The position numbers and the translations under genes were made by a program. Shown piece by piece: positions 23,302-35,006 of a DNA stretch of 44,641 bases; position 1 is the stretch's first letter, and the number at the start of each line of letters is the position of its first letter. The notes under the pieces were generated by a model. It had not been told where the DNA came from, did not search any database, and worked only from the letters and a program-made list of their open reading frames with translations. The DNA lies in assembly GCA_022592445.1 (NCBI GenBank), contig JABYQR010000353.1, positions 1-44,641 of the forward strand. Direction: 5' to 3'. Source of the DNA: Cytidiella melzeri. Taxonomy: Eukaryota; Basidiomycota; Agaricomycetes; Polyporales; Irpicaceae.

Positions 23302-24329
23302 ATGGTGAGCTCATGCCTTGGCTTGCAGCTTGATATACTGACAACGCTGCGTCTAGTCTGTCAATCCAACTGTCATACGCCGTATCATGCGCGAACTGAG
23401 TGAGCTTCAAGCAAATCCCTCAGAGGGTATTCGCGTTTCCAACAACGAAGACAACATGCTGGACGTGACAGGAATTATAAAAGGACCTGGTGTGTGCCTT
23501 CATCGCGGTTTGGACGCTAGACTGACGCGTTTACCTGGTATTAGACGGCACACCGTACGCTGGGGGCTACTTCCGGGTAAAGTTCAAGTTTACCGAGGAG
23601 TTTCCTGCTGCTCCTCCCAAATGTACGTAACTAACTACAATTCACATGCGCTGTTGTTCTGAGGACAGTGACTCAGGCTGGTTCGCGACGAAAATCTTCC
23701 ATCCAAATGTTGGACCCACGGGGGAGATCTGTGTCAATACTCTTAAGAAGGATTGGAAGTCGACGTATGGAATAGGTCACATCCTGTTGACTGTGAAATG
23801 TCTTCTCATATACCCCAATCCGGAATCTGCGTTGGATGAGGAGGCTGGAAGATTGCTGTTGGAAGCCTACGATAGTTACTGCGACCGGGCCAAGTTAATT
23901 ACGAGCGTTCATGCTACACCGCGAGTGAGTTCTGCTGTTTTCAGCCAATTCATGTCGACCAACGTTTAGCTGCAGGTACCTCCGCCAGAATTCGACACGC
24001 CATCTTCGTCCGATACGTGCGCTTCTGCGTCAGGGAAGCCCGTATCGAAGGGGTCATCCACTGTTCACCCAGCCGTCACGACATACATGAAACCCGCCAC
24101 TTCCGGGCCTTTACAGGTATCAGCCAACTCGATTACGACGTCTCTAAGCCTTGAGCACAGTACGAGTGGAGAGCGGCTGACATCTCCATCACCACTTGGA
24201 ATGGCGGACTCAAACGTCGTATCAGCTCCTTCGGTGCCAGTTCCGCCGGCCACCAAGTCTGTGAAGCGGGCAGCAGCCGGCAACATTGCAGGTGCAGAGA
24301 AGCGAAAGAAGGCTTTGAAGCGACTATGA
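23302..24329 (+). CDS. UBE2S-type ubiquitin-conjugating enzyme (E2-EPF)
   Basis: Five exons (23302-23304, 23357-23489, 23545-23622, 23677-23924, 23976-24329) give 271 residues. Residues 1-160 are a UBC fold: [44 protein letters not shown] with catalytic Cys90, and [19 protein letters not shown]. This wording is specific to UBE2S, which extends Lys11-linked ubiquitin chains with the anaphase-promoting complex. The tail is Ser/Thr-rich, then basic, and ends [11 protein letters not shown], resembling the C-terminal Leu-Arg tail that docks human UBE2S on APC/C. The coding part of exon 1 is just the ATG, followed directly by a GTGAGC donor; this start gives [15 protein letters not shown], which fits the family. 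An upstream start in another exon cannot be excluded. Confidence 0.93.
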
Positions 24330-24636
24330 GTGTTCGCTGAGGCCGCCTCTCTCATCGATGTCGACGATGCACGACCTAGAGAAGCCTTGTCCTCTTCTTG
24401 CTCGATTGGTATCATTCTACATTGCTCCACATTGCTGTTGTATCTGTTATGACTTTGCTCTCATCACACTGTCTCAATACCATAATTGCCTGTTGCTTCT
24501 GGATATTTGTGAGAATGTATGGCGCCCCTGAGTTTGCCCTGGGTAGAGTCACGGTTACCAAATGTCACGTTCACGAGTCGTGACGATCGTTGAGTGTGAC
24601 GTGTCTCGCGTCGACCTTTCTTTCCTCTGCTCTGCG

Positions 24637-25486
24637 ATGTCTGCCTTGTTGTCTTCAGTTGACTGGTCCAAGACATCTCTTTGGGTTTCTCTTGCGGCTA
24701 TAGTGTTCAATCCGACGGCATGGAATATCGTCGCGCGAAATGGTGTGTATTTATATATTTCACAAGAACCACTCATGATCACTTATGTGCATTCGGACGC
24801 AGAATTCAGAAACAAGACCATCACGCGACTGTTTGGTGGGAATGCTCGGAATGGATGCTACTTTCTAGCTGTCAGCATTTTCTCATTCGGAATACTGCGA
24901 GATACTCTGTGAGTCACTGCCACATCATTGATGGGTCATAACCATTGTCTGACGGAACGTGATGGTATACTAGGTATGAACGAGCGCTGAAGGAACAGCC
25001 AAGACAGGCTATACTGCCAGAGCCTCTCGATGTCGTCGTTCCTGCGATACTGTTCCTCGTTGGACAGACGTTCGTCATCACGTCGACGTGGGCATTAGGG
25101 ATCACCGGGACTTTCTTGGGCGACTACTTTGGTATCCTGATGGACCACCGCGTCGAGGGGTTCCCGTTCAATGTGCTGAGGGATCCTATGTATGTGGGCA
25201 GCACGATGTGTTTTACTGCTGGAGCACTATGGTCTGTCTGTTTTATACTCGAATGCACCGGAAAGCTGCTCACGGTGTATCGGACAGGTACGAGCGTCCT
25301 GCCGGACTGCTGATCACGGTCTTTGTGTATGTTGTATATGTCATTGCGCTTCGATTCGAAGGGTGTGTTTTTTTCTTTGTCTACCGATATGTAATATCCA
25401 GCTGAACATCACATATCAGACCTTTCACAGACATGATCTATTCAACTCGCGCGACAAGATCTAACGCGTCCAAAAAAGAGCTTTAG
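24637..25486 (+). CDS. OPI3: Phosphatidyl-N-methylethanolamine N-methyltransferase (OPI3/PEMT)
   Basis: Five exons (24637-24742, 24803-24908, 24974-25231, 25288-25362, 25420-25486) give 203 residues, almost the length of yeast Opi3. It performs the last two S-adenosylmethionine-dependent methylations from phosphatidylethanolamine to phosphatidylcholine in the ER membrane. Family marks are LGDYFGILMD, VEGFPFNVLRDPMYVGST (SAM and substrate region), ALWYERPAGLL and EGPFTDMIY. Four hydrophobic segments are visible. The protein ends SKKEL, which satisfies the dilysine KKxx ER-retrieval pattern. The upstream gap to UBE2S is 307 bases with nothing recognisable. It converges with the nicotinate phosphoribosyltransferase gene, with 228 bases between the stops. 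Confidence 0.95.
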
Positions 25487-25714
25487 ACAAACGAGCTGGG
25501 TTTCTCACGGCCCTCATGACTCTCACGAATGGACTCTCATCAGTCTGCTGGCGCAGGCCTGGAGCTTGCCTACACAGGTGACCGTGATGAGAGGGCCTCA
25601 ACTGCCTTTCTCGCTTTGCTCATGGCATATATTACTCTAGGGAAACCACCACTCGTTGCTGTTTGTGCTGTTTCACGTCGTTAACTTAGTATATGCGGTC
25701 TACTGTGAAGAGCG

Positions 25715-27525
25715 TCATGCGCTGATATCGTATATCTCCTTGACCCTCTTAACGGCTGATGGAAGGCCAGTGTTCTGCAACGGTTTACCGGTCAGCTAAA
25801 GGGAGAGACGGTACCGTGATAAATCGGCCTCACCTTCGTCAACTCGTCGCTAATTTTCACGCAAGGTTGGCCCTCGACGCTGTTAAGCTTGATGACCATG
25901 TTTAACGGGCGGCTTTTGTCTTTTCCTCCGCTAGAAACAGACTTGAAATCGTTCGATAAGGAAGTCCCTATCCCGAAGGATGCTAGGCAAACGACTGTTT
26001 CAGCCCACGCTCGACCGGGAAGATGACTGTACATACCCTTGAAGCCGAGCTCGTCGCACTGCTGCTTAAGGTTCAATGCTTTATCGACGTCGACTGAATC
26101 GGAAAAGATGATGATCTTCTCCCTGTGGTCGATCCCCATGGATTCGTATATCGTCTTTGCACGGGGTGCGTAGACGTACGGATCGCCAGAGTCTTGGCGG
26201 AGGCCCTTCCAGCGTTGTGCGCGGGGTTTGTCTTGTACAAAATCCTGTGTAGTTGGCGGATGAGTCGAACGATGGTGATAGAAAAAATTCGCGTACTTTG
26301 AAGAACACTTCGGTTGAGAATGTGTCGGTGAGTGCGAGAAGGAGAGCGTTGGGGTACACTGCTTCCCAGAGGTCGAGGGCCTTGCCATTGGCGGATTCGT
26401 ACCCTTTGAGAACGGCTACCTGGATGGAGGGTTAAATTGACAGTCCGTGGTGCTGATGTTGCTACTGACAGCCATGAACCATTCGCTGTGAGTAGGAGTA
26501 TGAACGATAGCACGAAGCAACAATTTCTTTGGTACGAAGGCTTACTGTGCAATTGTCCCAATGGGTGTGATACCATGTTTCATCGCGAGCTGAACCTATG
26601 TGATAACGCCAGAGCTGAGTCTGAGAGCTCCATGGTATATACCTACCAGCACGTACATTACTGGTTCCCATAAGTTTCCCCTCGCTGGGGAAATCCCTCG
26701 AAGCGCGAAGCAAGCTTTCCACAACCACATCTTGGGTGTGGTAACTCCTTCTCCTTCTTGTTCCGAACTCACTGAACACACATGCCGCAGATAGATACGT
26801 CTTGGCTTTCTCGTAGGCATTCTCTATCAGGCTGGTTCAGCGCCACGGTGTGTCTCGAGCGGCTTTGGAGAAAAGCCACTGACCTTCCTGGCCGTCGTAG
26901 GACCAGTCCGTGTCGACAGTGCGGAAATACAATTCGCTCAGGCATGCCATGAGTGGGACTTCCCAGAGAATGGTTTCAATCCACGGCCCGGTTGCATCTA
27001 TTTCTATTTGACCTACATCTTCGTTGTCTGGGCTGGGAACGAAGGAGATGGTCACTTGCGATGGCTTGAAGCGGTATGACTTGAGGTAGTCTAGATATTC
27101 TATAGAGAAGAACGGGCACGTCCGCTCGAGCCAAGCACGCTCGTCTTCTGTCATCTGTATTTCGCTGAAATCTGCAAAGGGTGTCAGTTTAGCACGCGTG
27201 GACTTTGTGATAGCACGAAGCAAGCTTGCTTGGGCAACAGAAGACCGAGACGCACGGCTTACAGACTCCTGGAACAGCTGGAAGCATCGACGCGTGAAGA
27301 AAACGTCTGTATCTCTATGCGTAAACTTGTAAGTTGCATGTACATTCGGAAAATGCCGCATGGCAGCCTGTTGCATAGTGAACTGCAGAATAAGGTGACA
27401 GAGTTCAGTCATTTCAAAGGTCCCGAGAGCCACTGTCGTGGAACAAGTACCTTGTACAGATCTGTATCCAGGAGAGATCCCGGTATTACGAGATTGTCTT
27501 CACTATTCATCACCTTGAACGGCAT
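25715..27525 (-). CDS. NPT1: Nicotinate phosphoribosyltransferase
   Basis: Makes nicotinate mononucleotide from nicotinate and phosphoribosyl pyrophosphate, the first step of Preiss-Handler NAD salvage. Ten exons (27525-27451, 27382-27256, 27171-26884, 26823-26657, 26595-26546, 26485-26470, 26419-26297, 26244-26037, 25982-25834, 25774-25715) give 420 residues, close to the yeast enzyme. Diagnostic stretches are LLDTDLYKFTMQQA, YKFTHRDTD, EFGTRRRRSYHTQD with the phosphorylatable histidine region, GTSN, KHGITPIGTIAHEWFMA, LTDTFST, GLRQDSGDP, IIFSDSVDVDKAL, SFGIGTSLSNDF and a C-terminal AVKRVKEIYDIS. The sixth exon is only 16 bases. The frame is uninterrupted. Confidence 0.95.
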
Positions 27526-27722
27526 GGACTATCTCCTGGTGCAGTCGAAAAGTTTAGGTGGTAGGAGGTTGCTCAAAATGAAGTTCCGTCACGGTTGCAG
27601 TCACTTCCGTTATGGAGCGCCACAAAGCCTCCGCTTCCTTAATTGTCCGGCGGGCCGGCCGCCAGATCAACAATTGCCTCTTCGACTCTGAGTCAGTCTC
27701 AGTGAGCCTTGTTTAGCTCACC

Positions 27723-27965
27723 ATGTCTGCGGCGGCGTTGTGTACCGTAAGTCTCGGAAATATCCCTCTATCTACTCGAGAAAGCTGAAAGTATCTGTTC
27801 AGCAGCAAAGCCTGCCACTACAATGCCTCGTCAACGGTCTATAGTATCGCAGTGCCAATGACAGGCTGCACTCAACTTGGACGCAGCCCACGCTCAGTTG
27901 ATAACGAGGCGCTTGAATGTGCATCTACGACTATAGAGAGCAACATCGGCAACTCTCAGAAAACT
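27723..27965 (+). pseudogene. Decayed 5' end of a lectin-type gene
   Basis: The ATG at 27723 begins a short exon (MSAALCT) followed by a GTAAGT donor, the same layout as 34300-34320 (MFAALCT plus donor). Shared blocks then follow: CGAGAAAGCTGAAAGT (against TGAGAAAGCTGAAAGT), the TGACAGGCTGCACTC core, and a weakly matching exon-2-like stretch ending near 27965. No open frame survives past exon 1. It therefore looks like a remnant of the same ancestral copy as the truncated pseudogene at 34300. It sits about 670 bases upstream of intact lectin B. Confidence 0.6.
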
Positions 27966-28408
27966 TCCGAGATACTGATAGAACTATCTCTGCTCACCAT
28001 GCTGACCGCTAGCTATCAACTTGAAGGACACACACACATTTCCACTAATCATGTAATCGTCGAAAGAGCCCGTGCTAACATCTATGTTTACAAAGTGTCA
28101 CACGAAAACACACGGAGATAAGCCGGGCAGTCCTTGTGACCGTCGGCTTGAAGTACACGCACGTACTGATACTATGTGAATCTGGAAACTGTCCAAGGCT
28201 AATTTCTATCTTTCTGACAGTACCACACGGATGGAATACGGAACTCAGCTCACGAGATACACACTTGTTCAATACTTTATCCTGTATGCATGGAACACGG
28301 GGCCTGGGTACACCTATCCCTTCAGTATCTGTGATCACCAGCGTATGTCCTGCCCTTCCCAGCATTCCTTAGGACCACTCATATAGCTTCTCAATGCAGA
28401 TAGACGAA

Positions 28409-28543
28409 GCGCTTGCGCTTGATACGCTTCTCGAATTTACGAACCCCATATCGATTGCGGCTCGGATGGAATTCACTGACAAACCTTGAGAAAGCTTTGT
28501 TTGTTTGTCTTGGTGTTTGGGGAGAGGGTGGGTGAGGGTATAA
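28409..28543 (+). promoter_or_regulatory. Lectin B promoter: GCGCTTGCGCTT element and TATA box
   Basis: GCGCTTGCGCTT at 28409-28420 and TATAAA at 28538-28543, which is 96 bases before the ATG. The same two elements occur upstream of lectin C (35358-35369 and 35478-35483, 95 bases before its ATG), both TATA boxes within GAGG-rich context. Conservation of both elements and their spacing supports a real core promoter. Confidence 0.65.
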
Positions 28544-28633
28544 AGAGGGAAGGGAAGTTTGGTGACTGCTCAGGCTCACGGTCTCTTGCAACACTTCTCT
28601 AGTACCAGCACCTAAATCTCTTCGTAGCCCACT

Positions 28634-30324
28634 ATGACTGGCACGGTGCGTCTCCCACTCCCCTCTAAACTATTAATCACACAGGGTGAGGGGCTAAACA
28701 AACTCATGGCAGGGTCCCCTTGCGATGGCCACAGCAGTGGATGAGTTTGGTGTGCGCTGCTACACCAAGGTGGCAGACGGGACTGTTATTGCGGAGTACA
28801 ACCAGACGACTCAGGCGCAGATTGAGGCGGCACAACAGAATGGGGATATAGGTGCCTGTTTGGACTTTTTCCGCTGTAGAGAATGGGTGTGGCTCATGAT
28901 TTTTTTTCCACTTCAGTAACGATGCAGGAGATCAAGCCCTGGTATCGTGGTACGTTCTTCTGAGACTCTGGGTCTGAGAAGGTACTGAGTGTGATTTGGG
29001 ATGGTTTTTCTAGAGAAAACCACGTTCAAATGCGACCCCGTGAGCAGGCTGTGTGCTTTAGCAGTCAGTGATAGTACCTAGGGATCAGCTTAATTATGGA
29101 CCCTCATATGGCACATATATTCATCTAGTGGGACGGAGCTTCGGCCGTATTCCACGAGTACGATGGTCAAATCATGTACTGGTTTGACGACACGATGGCC
29201 AAGAACCCATCCAAGCAAATGAGCCCTTCGATCGCTGACACAGGCGACACGGACTCGAACCTTCCGGCGACTTCCAAGAGGCACCCAGTGCCCGAGCCTG
29301 CCAACAGAAACCACAAGTGCATGCGCGGCACAGAGTTGGCCGTCACCGGGAATCTTGATGGCAGCAATCTTACGCTGTTTTACCAGGACAGAGAGGGTTA
29401 CCTGTGCTGTCGGTATGTATATGACGGATGTGGTACTAGGTCAAAGCTATGCTCAAAAAATTGGTTCAGGTTCGCGAAGAATTGGATCTGGGCCGAGCCT
29501 GTACGGGTGGTCAAAGCCGTCAGAGGTACAGGCATCGCTGCGATCAGCTGGGACGGTGAGTATCATAATTGAAAACAAATCCACTATGGGAATGCCATAG
29601 CATTCTAACGAAGTAGACTATTCTAGCTAACCAGGACGGCCGTGTGTATTACCAAGATGAGAACTACGTTATCAACGAGTACCGCATTAGCAAGGAAAAA
29701 TTGTGCGTTTGAATCTTCTTACAATATTCACCAGAACCTCCTGAGTCTGGTCAAATAGGACTCCTGATGCTGCAAATCTTGCAGACCCCAGAGCTCTGAC
29801 GAGTCTTGCTGCTGTCTACTGGCGAAGCGGTGAGACACACAAGATAGAGGTCAGGTGAATCAATAGCCTTTGCAACTTTGTCTTTTACTCTTCAGAAAAC
29901 TGATGTTTGCGCGCTTTTTGCAGAGTCTACTTCCAAGTCGGCCAGTCGGGCATTCATGAGATATGCTTCATCAGCAAAGTCCAGAAATGGCAGGAGTGCG
30001 TCCCTCTTAACAATTGCTGGTCGTGCTCAGTGATTCTGATGGATGTGATGGCGTGATACAGCAACTCAGTCCTGTTTGAGGCGGTCGTAGCTCAATTCGA
30101 CATCGTCGCGTTTGTGCGAGGAACTACCTTTCACCCCGTCATCAGCCTTTGGATGGCGTCAAAGGAGGGTCGGGTATGTCAACGACGGTTCTTCAGAGTG
30201 TTCGATAACGGCTGAGCATGCAATGTGTTCATTGCAGGTTCTCCTTCAGCGAGCGTATAATGGCGTGAACGCGTGGATCCCAGCCATAGCTCACGCCCTC
30301 CCGCGTACCGACTACACAGACTAA
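28634..30324 (+). CDS. Fungal fucose-specific lectin-like protein, copy B
   Basis: Eleven exons (28634-28645, 28713-28851, 28917-28949, 29014-29063, 29129-29412, 29470-29555, 29627-29702, 29759-29854, 29924-29995, 30062-30173, 30238-30324) give 348 residues without a signal peptide. Blade motifs are VRCYTKVADGTVIAEYN, SAVFHEYDGQIMYWFDD, LTLFYQDREGYLCCR, GRVYYQDENYVINEYR, VYFQVGQSGIHEICF and VLLQRAYN. The pattern R-x-Y-x-Q followed by E about ten residues later is that of Aleuria-type fucolectins, which form six-bladed propellers. Exons 1-4 and 6-11 have nearly the same lengths as copy C; exon 5 is 33 bases longer here. At the blade where copy C reads ERCW this copy reads EICF. It is probably cytosolic, with a TATA-driven promoter. 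Confidence 0.9.
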
Positions 30325-32120
30325 GTAAAGTGGGTTTACATTGTGTCCAATTCTCTCGCGATACGCAAATCTTGTATGCTTGCTACCAAATTGAATCAAG
30401 TCATCCTGATTTCCCGGCTAGCATAGTCATGATTGCCCCTGCAACAATTGCAGCTATCCATCAGTGCTCGTGTGGTGAAGTGTGTGTCAGCATGCGGTTC
30501 GACGGGAGATTTCAAGTTTCTGGTAGCAGCAGTATTACACCGAGACGTACCGCAAGCGACTGATTTCGAGAACAGCTGTCACATCGGCATACAAAGAACA
30601 TGTCTGTCTGTCTATGCGTGTAGCTATAGGTTGCGTGAACCGTAGGGAGATGGCTCATGACAGGATGTTAATTGTCAATTCATATGGTGCAACACTCTCG
30701 TTTACCACCAGAAGCGCCACTGATTAGCAGGGACAACCTGACATCTGCGTTGCAATAGCGCAAAGAGTTCCGAGAGATGAATGAAAGGGGAAGTGAACAT
30801 AGCATCGACCTCACCATCTAGAAAACATCACGAGGAAGTTAGTGTGCCTCGCCATACGCTCTGGGAGAGGGGACAGCGTTTATTGCATTCAAACAATGAC
30901 TTCTTCGTGCTGCACAAAAGTGACATCTTTGCGCTCAGAACGTGGTCACGTTTATGAGAACCTAGTTCTCCGTGAGGTTGGCTAGATGATAGATGCTGGA
31001 GGATGGCGTCAGTCACGCGAGTGCGACAACATCACTAGAGCAAGAGAGCAGTACCTGCAGGTTCATGATACCGTTGTAAAGATACCTAGACTTTCAAGGC
31101 AGCCGCCGAGACTTGGTTGTGCCAGATAGGTGCGTTAGTGCCCCTGCGTCAGCCCGCAAGCCACGTTGACTTGATCGGACTCGCCAAGGAGCCGTGTGAT
31201 GGCATGCCCGTGGAATATGTGGGAGTCGCCACAAGTCCCAAGCCCTGAGCTCTGCATCTGGCTCGTGGTTGGCTGGCCGTGACATCCATCAGTTGGGCTG
31301 GTCCTAGCCGTTATTATGAATTTTAGTGCGTTCTGCTTGCGCCAGGTCTGACTGGCGAGTCTTTGATCCTTCATCGCGGCTGCAAGCTCAGGGCCTCTCG
31401 CGTGCAGGCCGAGCCGCAGCTACGAAGGGCTGACCAAGTTGTAGTCAGCGTATATATAGGCCTAGAAAGTCAATATGTCAATATGCATGAAGCGGGACTT
31501 GTATGTAGTACCTCAAAGCCACGACGCTCGGTCTTGTTGCCATGTACCCTATTGAGGAGGCTCACATCCTACCAAATGGAGGGTCGTTCGCGTCGACAGG
31601 GTCCGTCAAGAATACTTGGTGAAGGCAATGGAAACCAAGGGGGAAGATGTGACGGCCAGTTCCACATCAGTATGGGCGGGTTGTAAAAAGTCACACGTAG
31701 TCGGACCGTGACGGAGTCCGTCAAACATTGATCGGAGTTACCTGGCATCACAGTGCCGTGCTGCCTTTGGCTGGGCGAGGGCAATCGGCGACTTTGAAAT
31801 GCCACCCAGCTTGTAGTCCGCCTCCTTGTAATTTACATGCGCCCATCATTACGGAAGTGGCTGCAGTTCCAACTTTCAATTTGATGAATCAGTGGGGCAC
31901 TTCAAAACACTGCACATCAGCCTCTATTATTATTGAAAGATAGGCGCTGAATATATGAGATGTTGTTCACATATTCTTTACATGTGCCCGAAGAACATGA
32001 CAATGATATATGCTTATAAAGACCGCATATCATCGTCATATTGCTCGTATATTTTAAGTTCATGACCAGCGGCCGCCGCCCTATATCGCGGTTCTCGCGC
32101 TCACATTCAGCTCGGCATTC
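30325..32120. other. Gene-poor stretch
   Basis: About 1.8 kb between lectin B and the DUF6533-like pseudogene. The first bases resemble the region after lectin C (AAAGTGG followed by GCGATNC and TTGTATGCT), so the duplicated block includes part of the 3' end. Beyond 30650 I see no repeats, RNA genes or family-like frames; the open frames present look random. Confidence 0.5.
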
Positions 32121-33731
32121 TCATGGCAGTTGACAGTACTTCCATATATGTGTGCAGACTGTATGTATACGGATACATGACGTGTGTACGAGAATTACGC
32201 TCATAATTGACCTGCTGTCGTTGTCAATGCACGCATAGCGCCATGCGGTTGGCAAAATAGTTTGAGGTTCGGTCAATGTCGATGTCGCTGTCGTGCAGGC
32301 AGGATATTTGTCAAGTCGTCCGCTACGCCGATGCCGAGACCGAGGCCGACCTTGAGCTGTTGACATGACAAAGTTAAGGTGCGTCGAGATCTTGAGGCTA
32401 TCCCATTGCGTGCGGTCGACTGACACTCGGACGATGACCATTGAAAAAACAACGCCCTGACTTCCTATCAGTTCTTGAGGCAGGAGCAGTGTACAGTTCA
32501 AGGCTGCTTACAATTATTGGCGCAATCTACAATTGATGCGTAGCATATACGTCACAGCAGGTTTGTGAGTGAGGTTGAAGAGCATGTACCAAATTCAGCA
32601 TGGCGAGCATCCCTGATGCACCTAAAGCACTTATGACAATCATGATGATGAGCAGTAGCGAGTACACCGCAGCTACATGAACATGTGTCAAGAAGGTTTT
32701 TCCCACCCACAAAAGGACATATACTCACCAGACTCCACGACTACCAGGATCAAACAATCGCCAGGCATCCATCCCCTCATCCGAAACCAACCTGCCTGCT
32801 TACTTTTCTTGGAAGAGCTACCATTACGCAGGGCTGAGATGGCGGGCGAGAACCAATCTACTTCGCGTTGCACGCGCCATATTTTGAGAGCAATGAGAAC
32901 TAGAGGAGGAGATCACAAAATGCATTCAAAGTCAAGCGCACTGTCAGTGAAGAATGCCGGTACTCACCGGTGCAAATCAAATTGACCACTAGCGTTACGG
33001 CATAAAATCTTTGACACGGTCGGTTACACGTCCCGCGAGTGCATCGTCGCCTGGGCGAGTTGCCGCAAGAAGATACACGGCGTATGCTCCAAGTGCTGTC
33101 GGTCAACAACAAATATACGGTGCGAGACGGAGAAAAAAGAAAACAAGACTGACATATATCTGCAGCAATGAGGAGGGCCAGGAAGCCTGCGAGAATAACA
33201 TTTCTTCACCAGACGACAAACGTTCAATACCCCTGCAAACAAAGTCAGAGGAGAGAGAAAAGATTGACAGCGTAACACTTGCGATTAGGCCGTTGCTGAC
33301 AATCGTCATTGCAATGTATGCAGTGCTCTTGATGATGTCCAGGTCCCGCCATACAATGGTATAGTACGTGATTGCGTATTGGGGGACATCTGCGTGGGTG
33401 GTGAAGGCGTTGATAGCGCGGAGGATGACCATGATCGCGTGCTGTGTATGGACCAAGAGTGAATATGCCACATCCGGAACGAGAAAATACGTACAATGGA
33501 GACAAGGACGAAGATGGCCAGGGCGGTACACGCCATGAATGAGGTTGGTCTCCCTTCTGTGTATTTTACTCGGAGAACCTGGAGACACCTGCAGAAGACG
33601 ACGAGGTATATGCCTGTGCATGCGTGTGAGTGAGATCGTGGGGAGAGTGGAGAGAACGTACTGTAAATGAGAATCTCGATGAATGTTCCAATCAGCTCTG
33701 CTTGTATGTTGGCTACCGACGAGTATGCCAT
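32121..33731 (-). pseudogene. DUF6533-like seven-helix membrane protein, disrupted
   Basis: The ATG at 33731 opens MAYSSVANIQAELIGTFIEI, then GIYLVVFCRCLQVLR, HAIMVILRAINAFTTH, DIIKSTAYIAMTIVSNGLI, later FYAVTLVVNLICT, VLIALKIWRVQREVDW and AAVYSLLLIIMIVISALG. The order and wording match the large DUF6533/DUF6534-type family of basidiomycete integral membrane proteins, which is of unknown function. In the conserved frame two TGA codons interrupt the helix normally reading Y-R-T-F-V-V-W-G-R-N (33226-33224 and 33208-33206). A one-base frame change is also needed near 33005, between RVTDRV and RFYAV. The C-terminal part after 32470 looks like ordinary tail sequence. I could not find introns that avoid all three lesions. 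Sequencing error or unusual splicing remain possible. Confidence 0.65.
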
Positions 33732-33825
33732 GGAAGCTATGGAGGCACCGTGGACTAGGCAAAGTTTGCTTGCGAGTAGAAAATTAATGATACGGCATAT
33801 AACGAGCGTAGACGGCTGGTCGTCG

Positions 33826-33890
33826 CGGACGAGGGCGGGGAGGGGGGTGGTGGTGGTGGTAAAGAGAGAGGGAGAGAGAAAGAGTCGAAG
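33826..33890. repeat. Purine-rich low-complexity tract
   Basis: A G/A-rich plus strand containing GGTGGTGGTGG and repeated GAGAGAGA. On the minus strand it is a polypyrimidine tract 95-160 bases before the DUF6533-like start codon, so it was probably the leader or promoter of that gene. Confidence 0.6.
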
Positions 33891-34299
33891 GCGAGGACGT
33901 GCAAGCCATCGTCCTGGACGTCGAAGAAGAGCAGCAAGCTCTTCAGCTGCCAAAACGAACATTCTCTGTCACGCGCGCCGCACTCTATCGAGCTTCTTTG
34001 CCCAACGTGGCCACAGCCACGTTGCGGAGTTGGCGCCGACTCCCTCGTTGTTGTTGTACAGTTGCGGACAAGCAAACACAGTCAATATTCCGAATAATAA
34101 TCGTGCTTACGGGTTGACGTCCCGCACATTTCCTTACAGAATATCTCACCAATATTGGGCACCAAGGATATTCACACAATATGTAAATAATATTCCAGAT
34201 ATTTAACAACTATTTTTCAATAATAATGGAGCCTGATGTGCGGTGAAACTTACTTGATCCACAATTTTGTTGCCGCATTCAATCTCTAACGAGTACATA

Positions 34300-35006
34300 A
34301 TGTTTGCAGCGTTGTGTACCGTAAGTGTCCGACACTTGAAATATTTGTTTTGCTACTTGAGAAAGCTGAAAGTGTTTGTCTAGCACCAGAGATTGCCATT
34401 ACTTACAATACCTCGCGGTCTGCTGACAGGCTGCACTCGACCCGGACACGGCTCACGCACCACTAATGCGGAAGTCTTTCAGCTTGCGTCGGCAAGTACA
34501 GATCTAGAGGGCGACATCTGAGCAGAGAACGGATGTGGCTCATGAACTACGTCTACTCAGCGACGATGATGGAGCGCAAGCCGTGACATCGTGGTCAGTT
34601 ATACTGAGACTCCGGTTTGGAGAAGTCACTGACTGCGGTCTGGGATGGGGGTACTTTAGAGCAAACCAGCTACAAATGCAACCCCTCGAGTAGGTTGCGT
34701 GCCTTTCCGGTCAGTGGTAGTAGTACCCAAGCACCATCGTGATTGCGGATGCTCATAGGCACTACATATAGCGGCGTGGAGATGTCGCTGTGTTCTACGA
34801 GCACGAAGGTCAACTCATGGTCTGGCTCGACCACCAGGCGGGCTGCGACGCAGCCACAAATGACACGGGTGTTAGCCTAACCTACAAGTTATTGCAGAGT
34901 CTATTCTCAAATTGGCCGACACGAGATATCCTTCGTAAGCGCAGTCCAGAAGTGCATTTCAGACGGTTTGAAGAATGTGCATCTGGTCTTTCATTGCGCG
35001 TAGTGT
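34300..35006 (+). pseudogene. Truncated fucolectin-like pseudogene
   Basis: The exon 1 remnant is 34300-34320 (MFAALCT then GTAAGT), and exon 2 begins APEIAIT at 34384 but soon loses its frame. The exon 3 equivalent ending at the donor near 34593 has the conserved tryptophan codon of KPWHR changed to TGA. The exon 4 equivalent (CAAACCAGCTACAAATGC) still has its GTCAGT donor. The exon 5 start (VAVFYEHEGQLMVWLDHQ) is present, then the sequence jumps inside exon 5 to exon 9-like sequence (TTGCAGAGTCTATT ... AAATTGGCC). The second half of exon 5 and exons 6-8 are therefore missing. It lies 570 bases before intact lectin C. Confidence 0.8.

Noticed and set aside
30325..32120. Several open frames of 60-107 codons
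   Set aside because: None continues through plausible introns into a family-like protein; lengths are as expected by chance.
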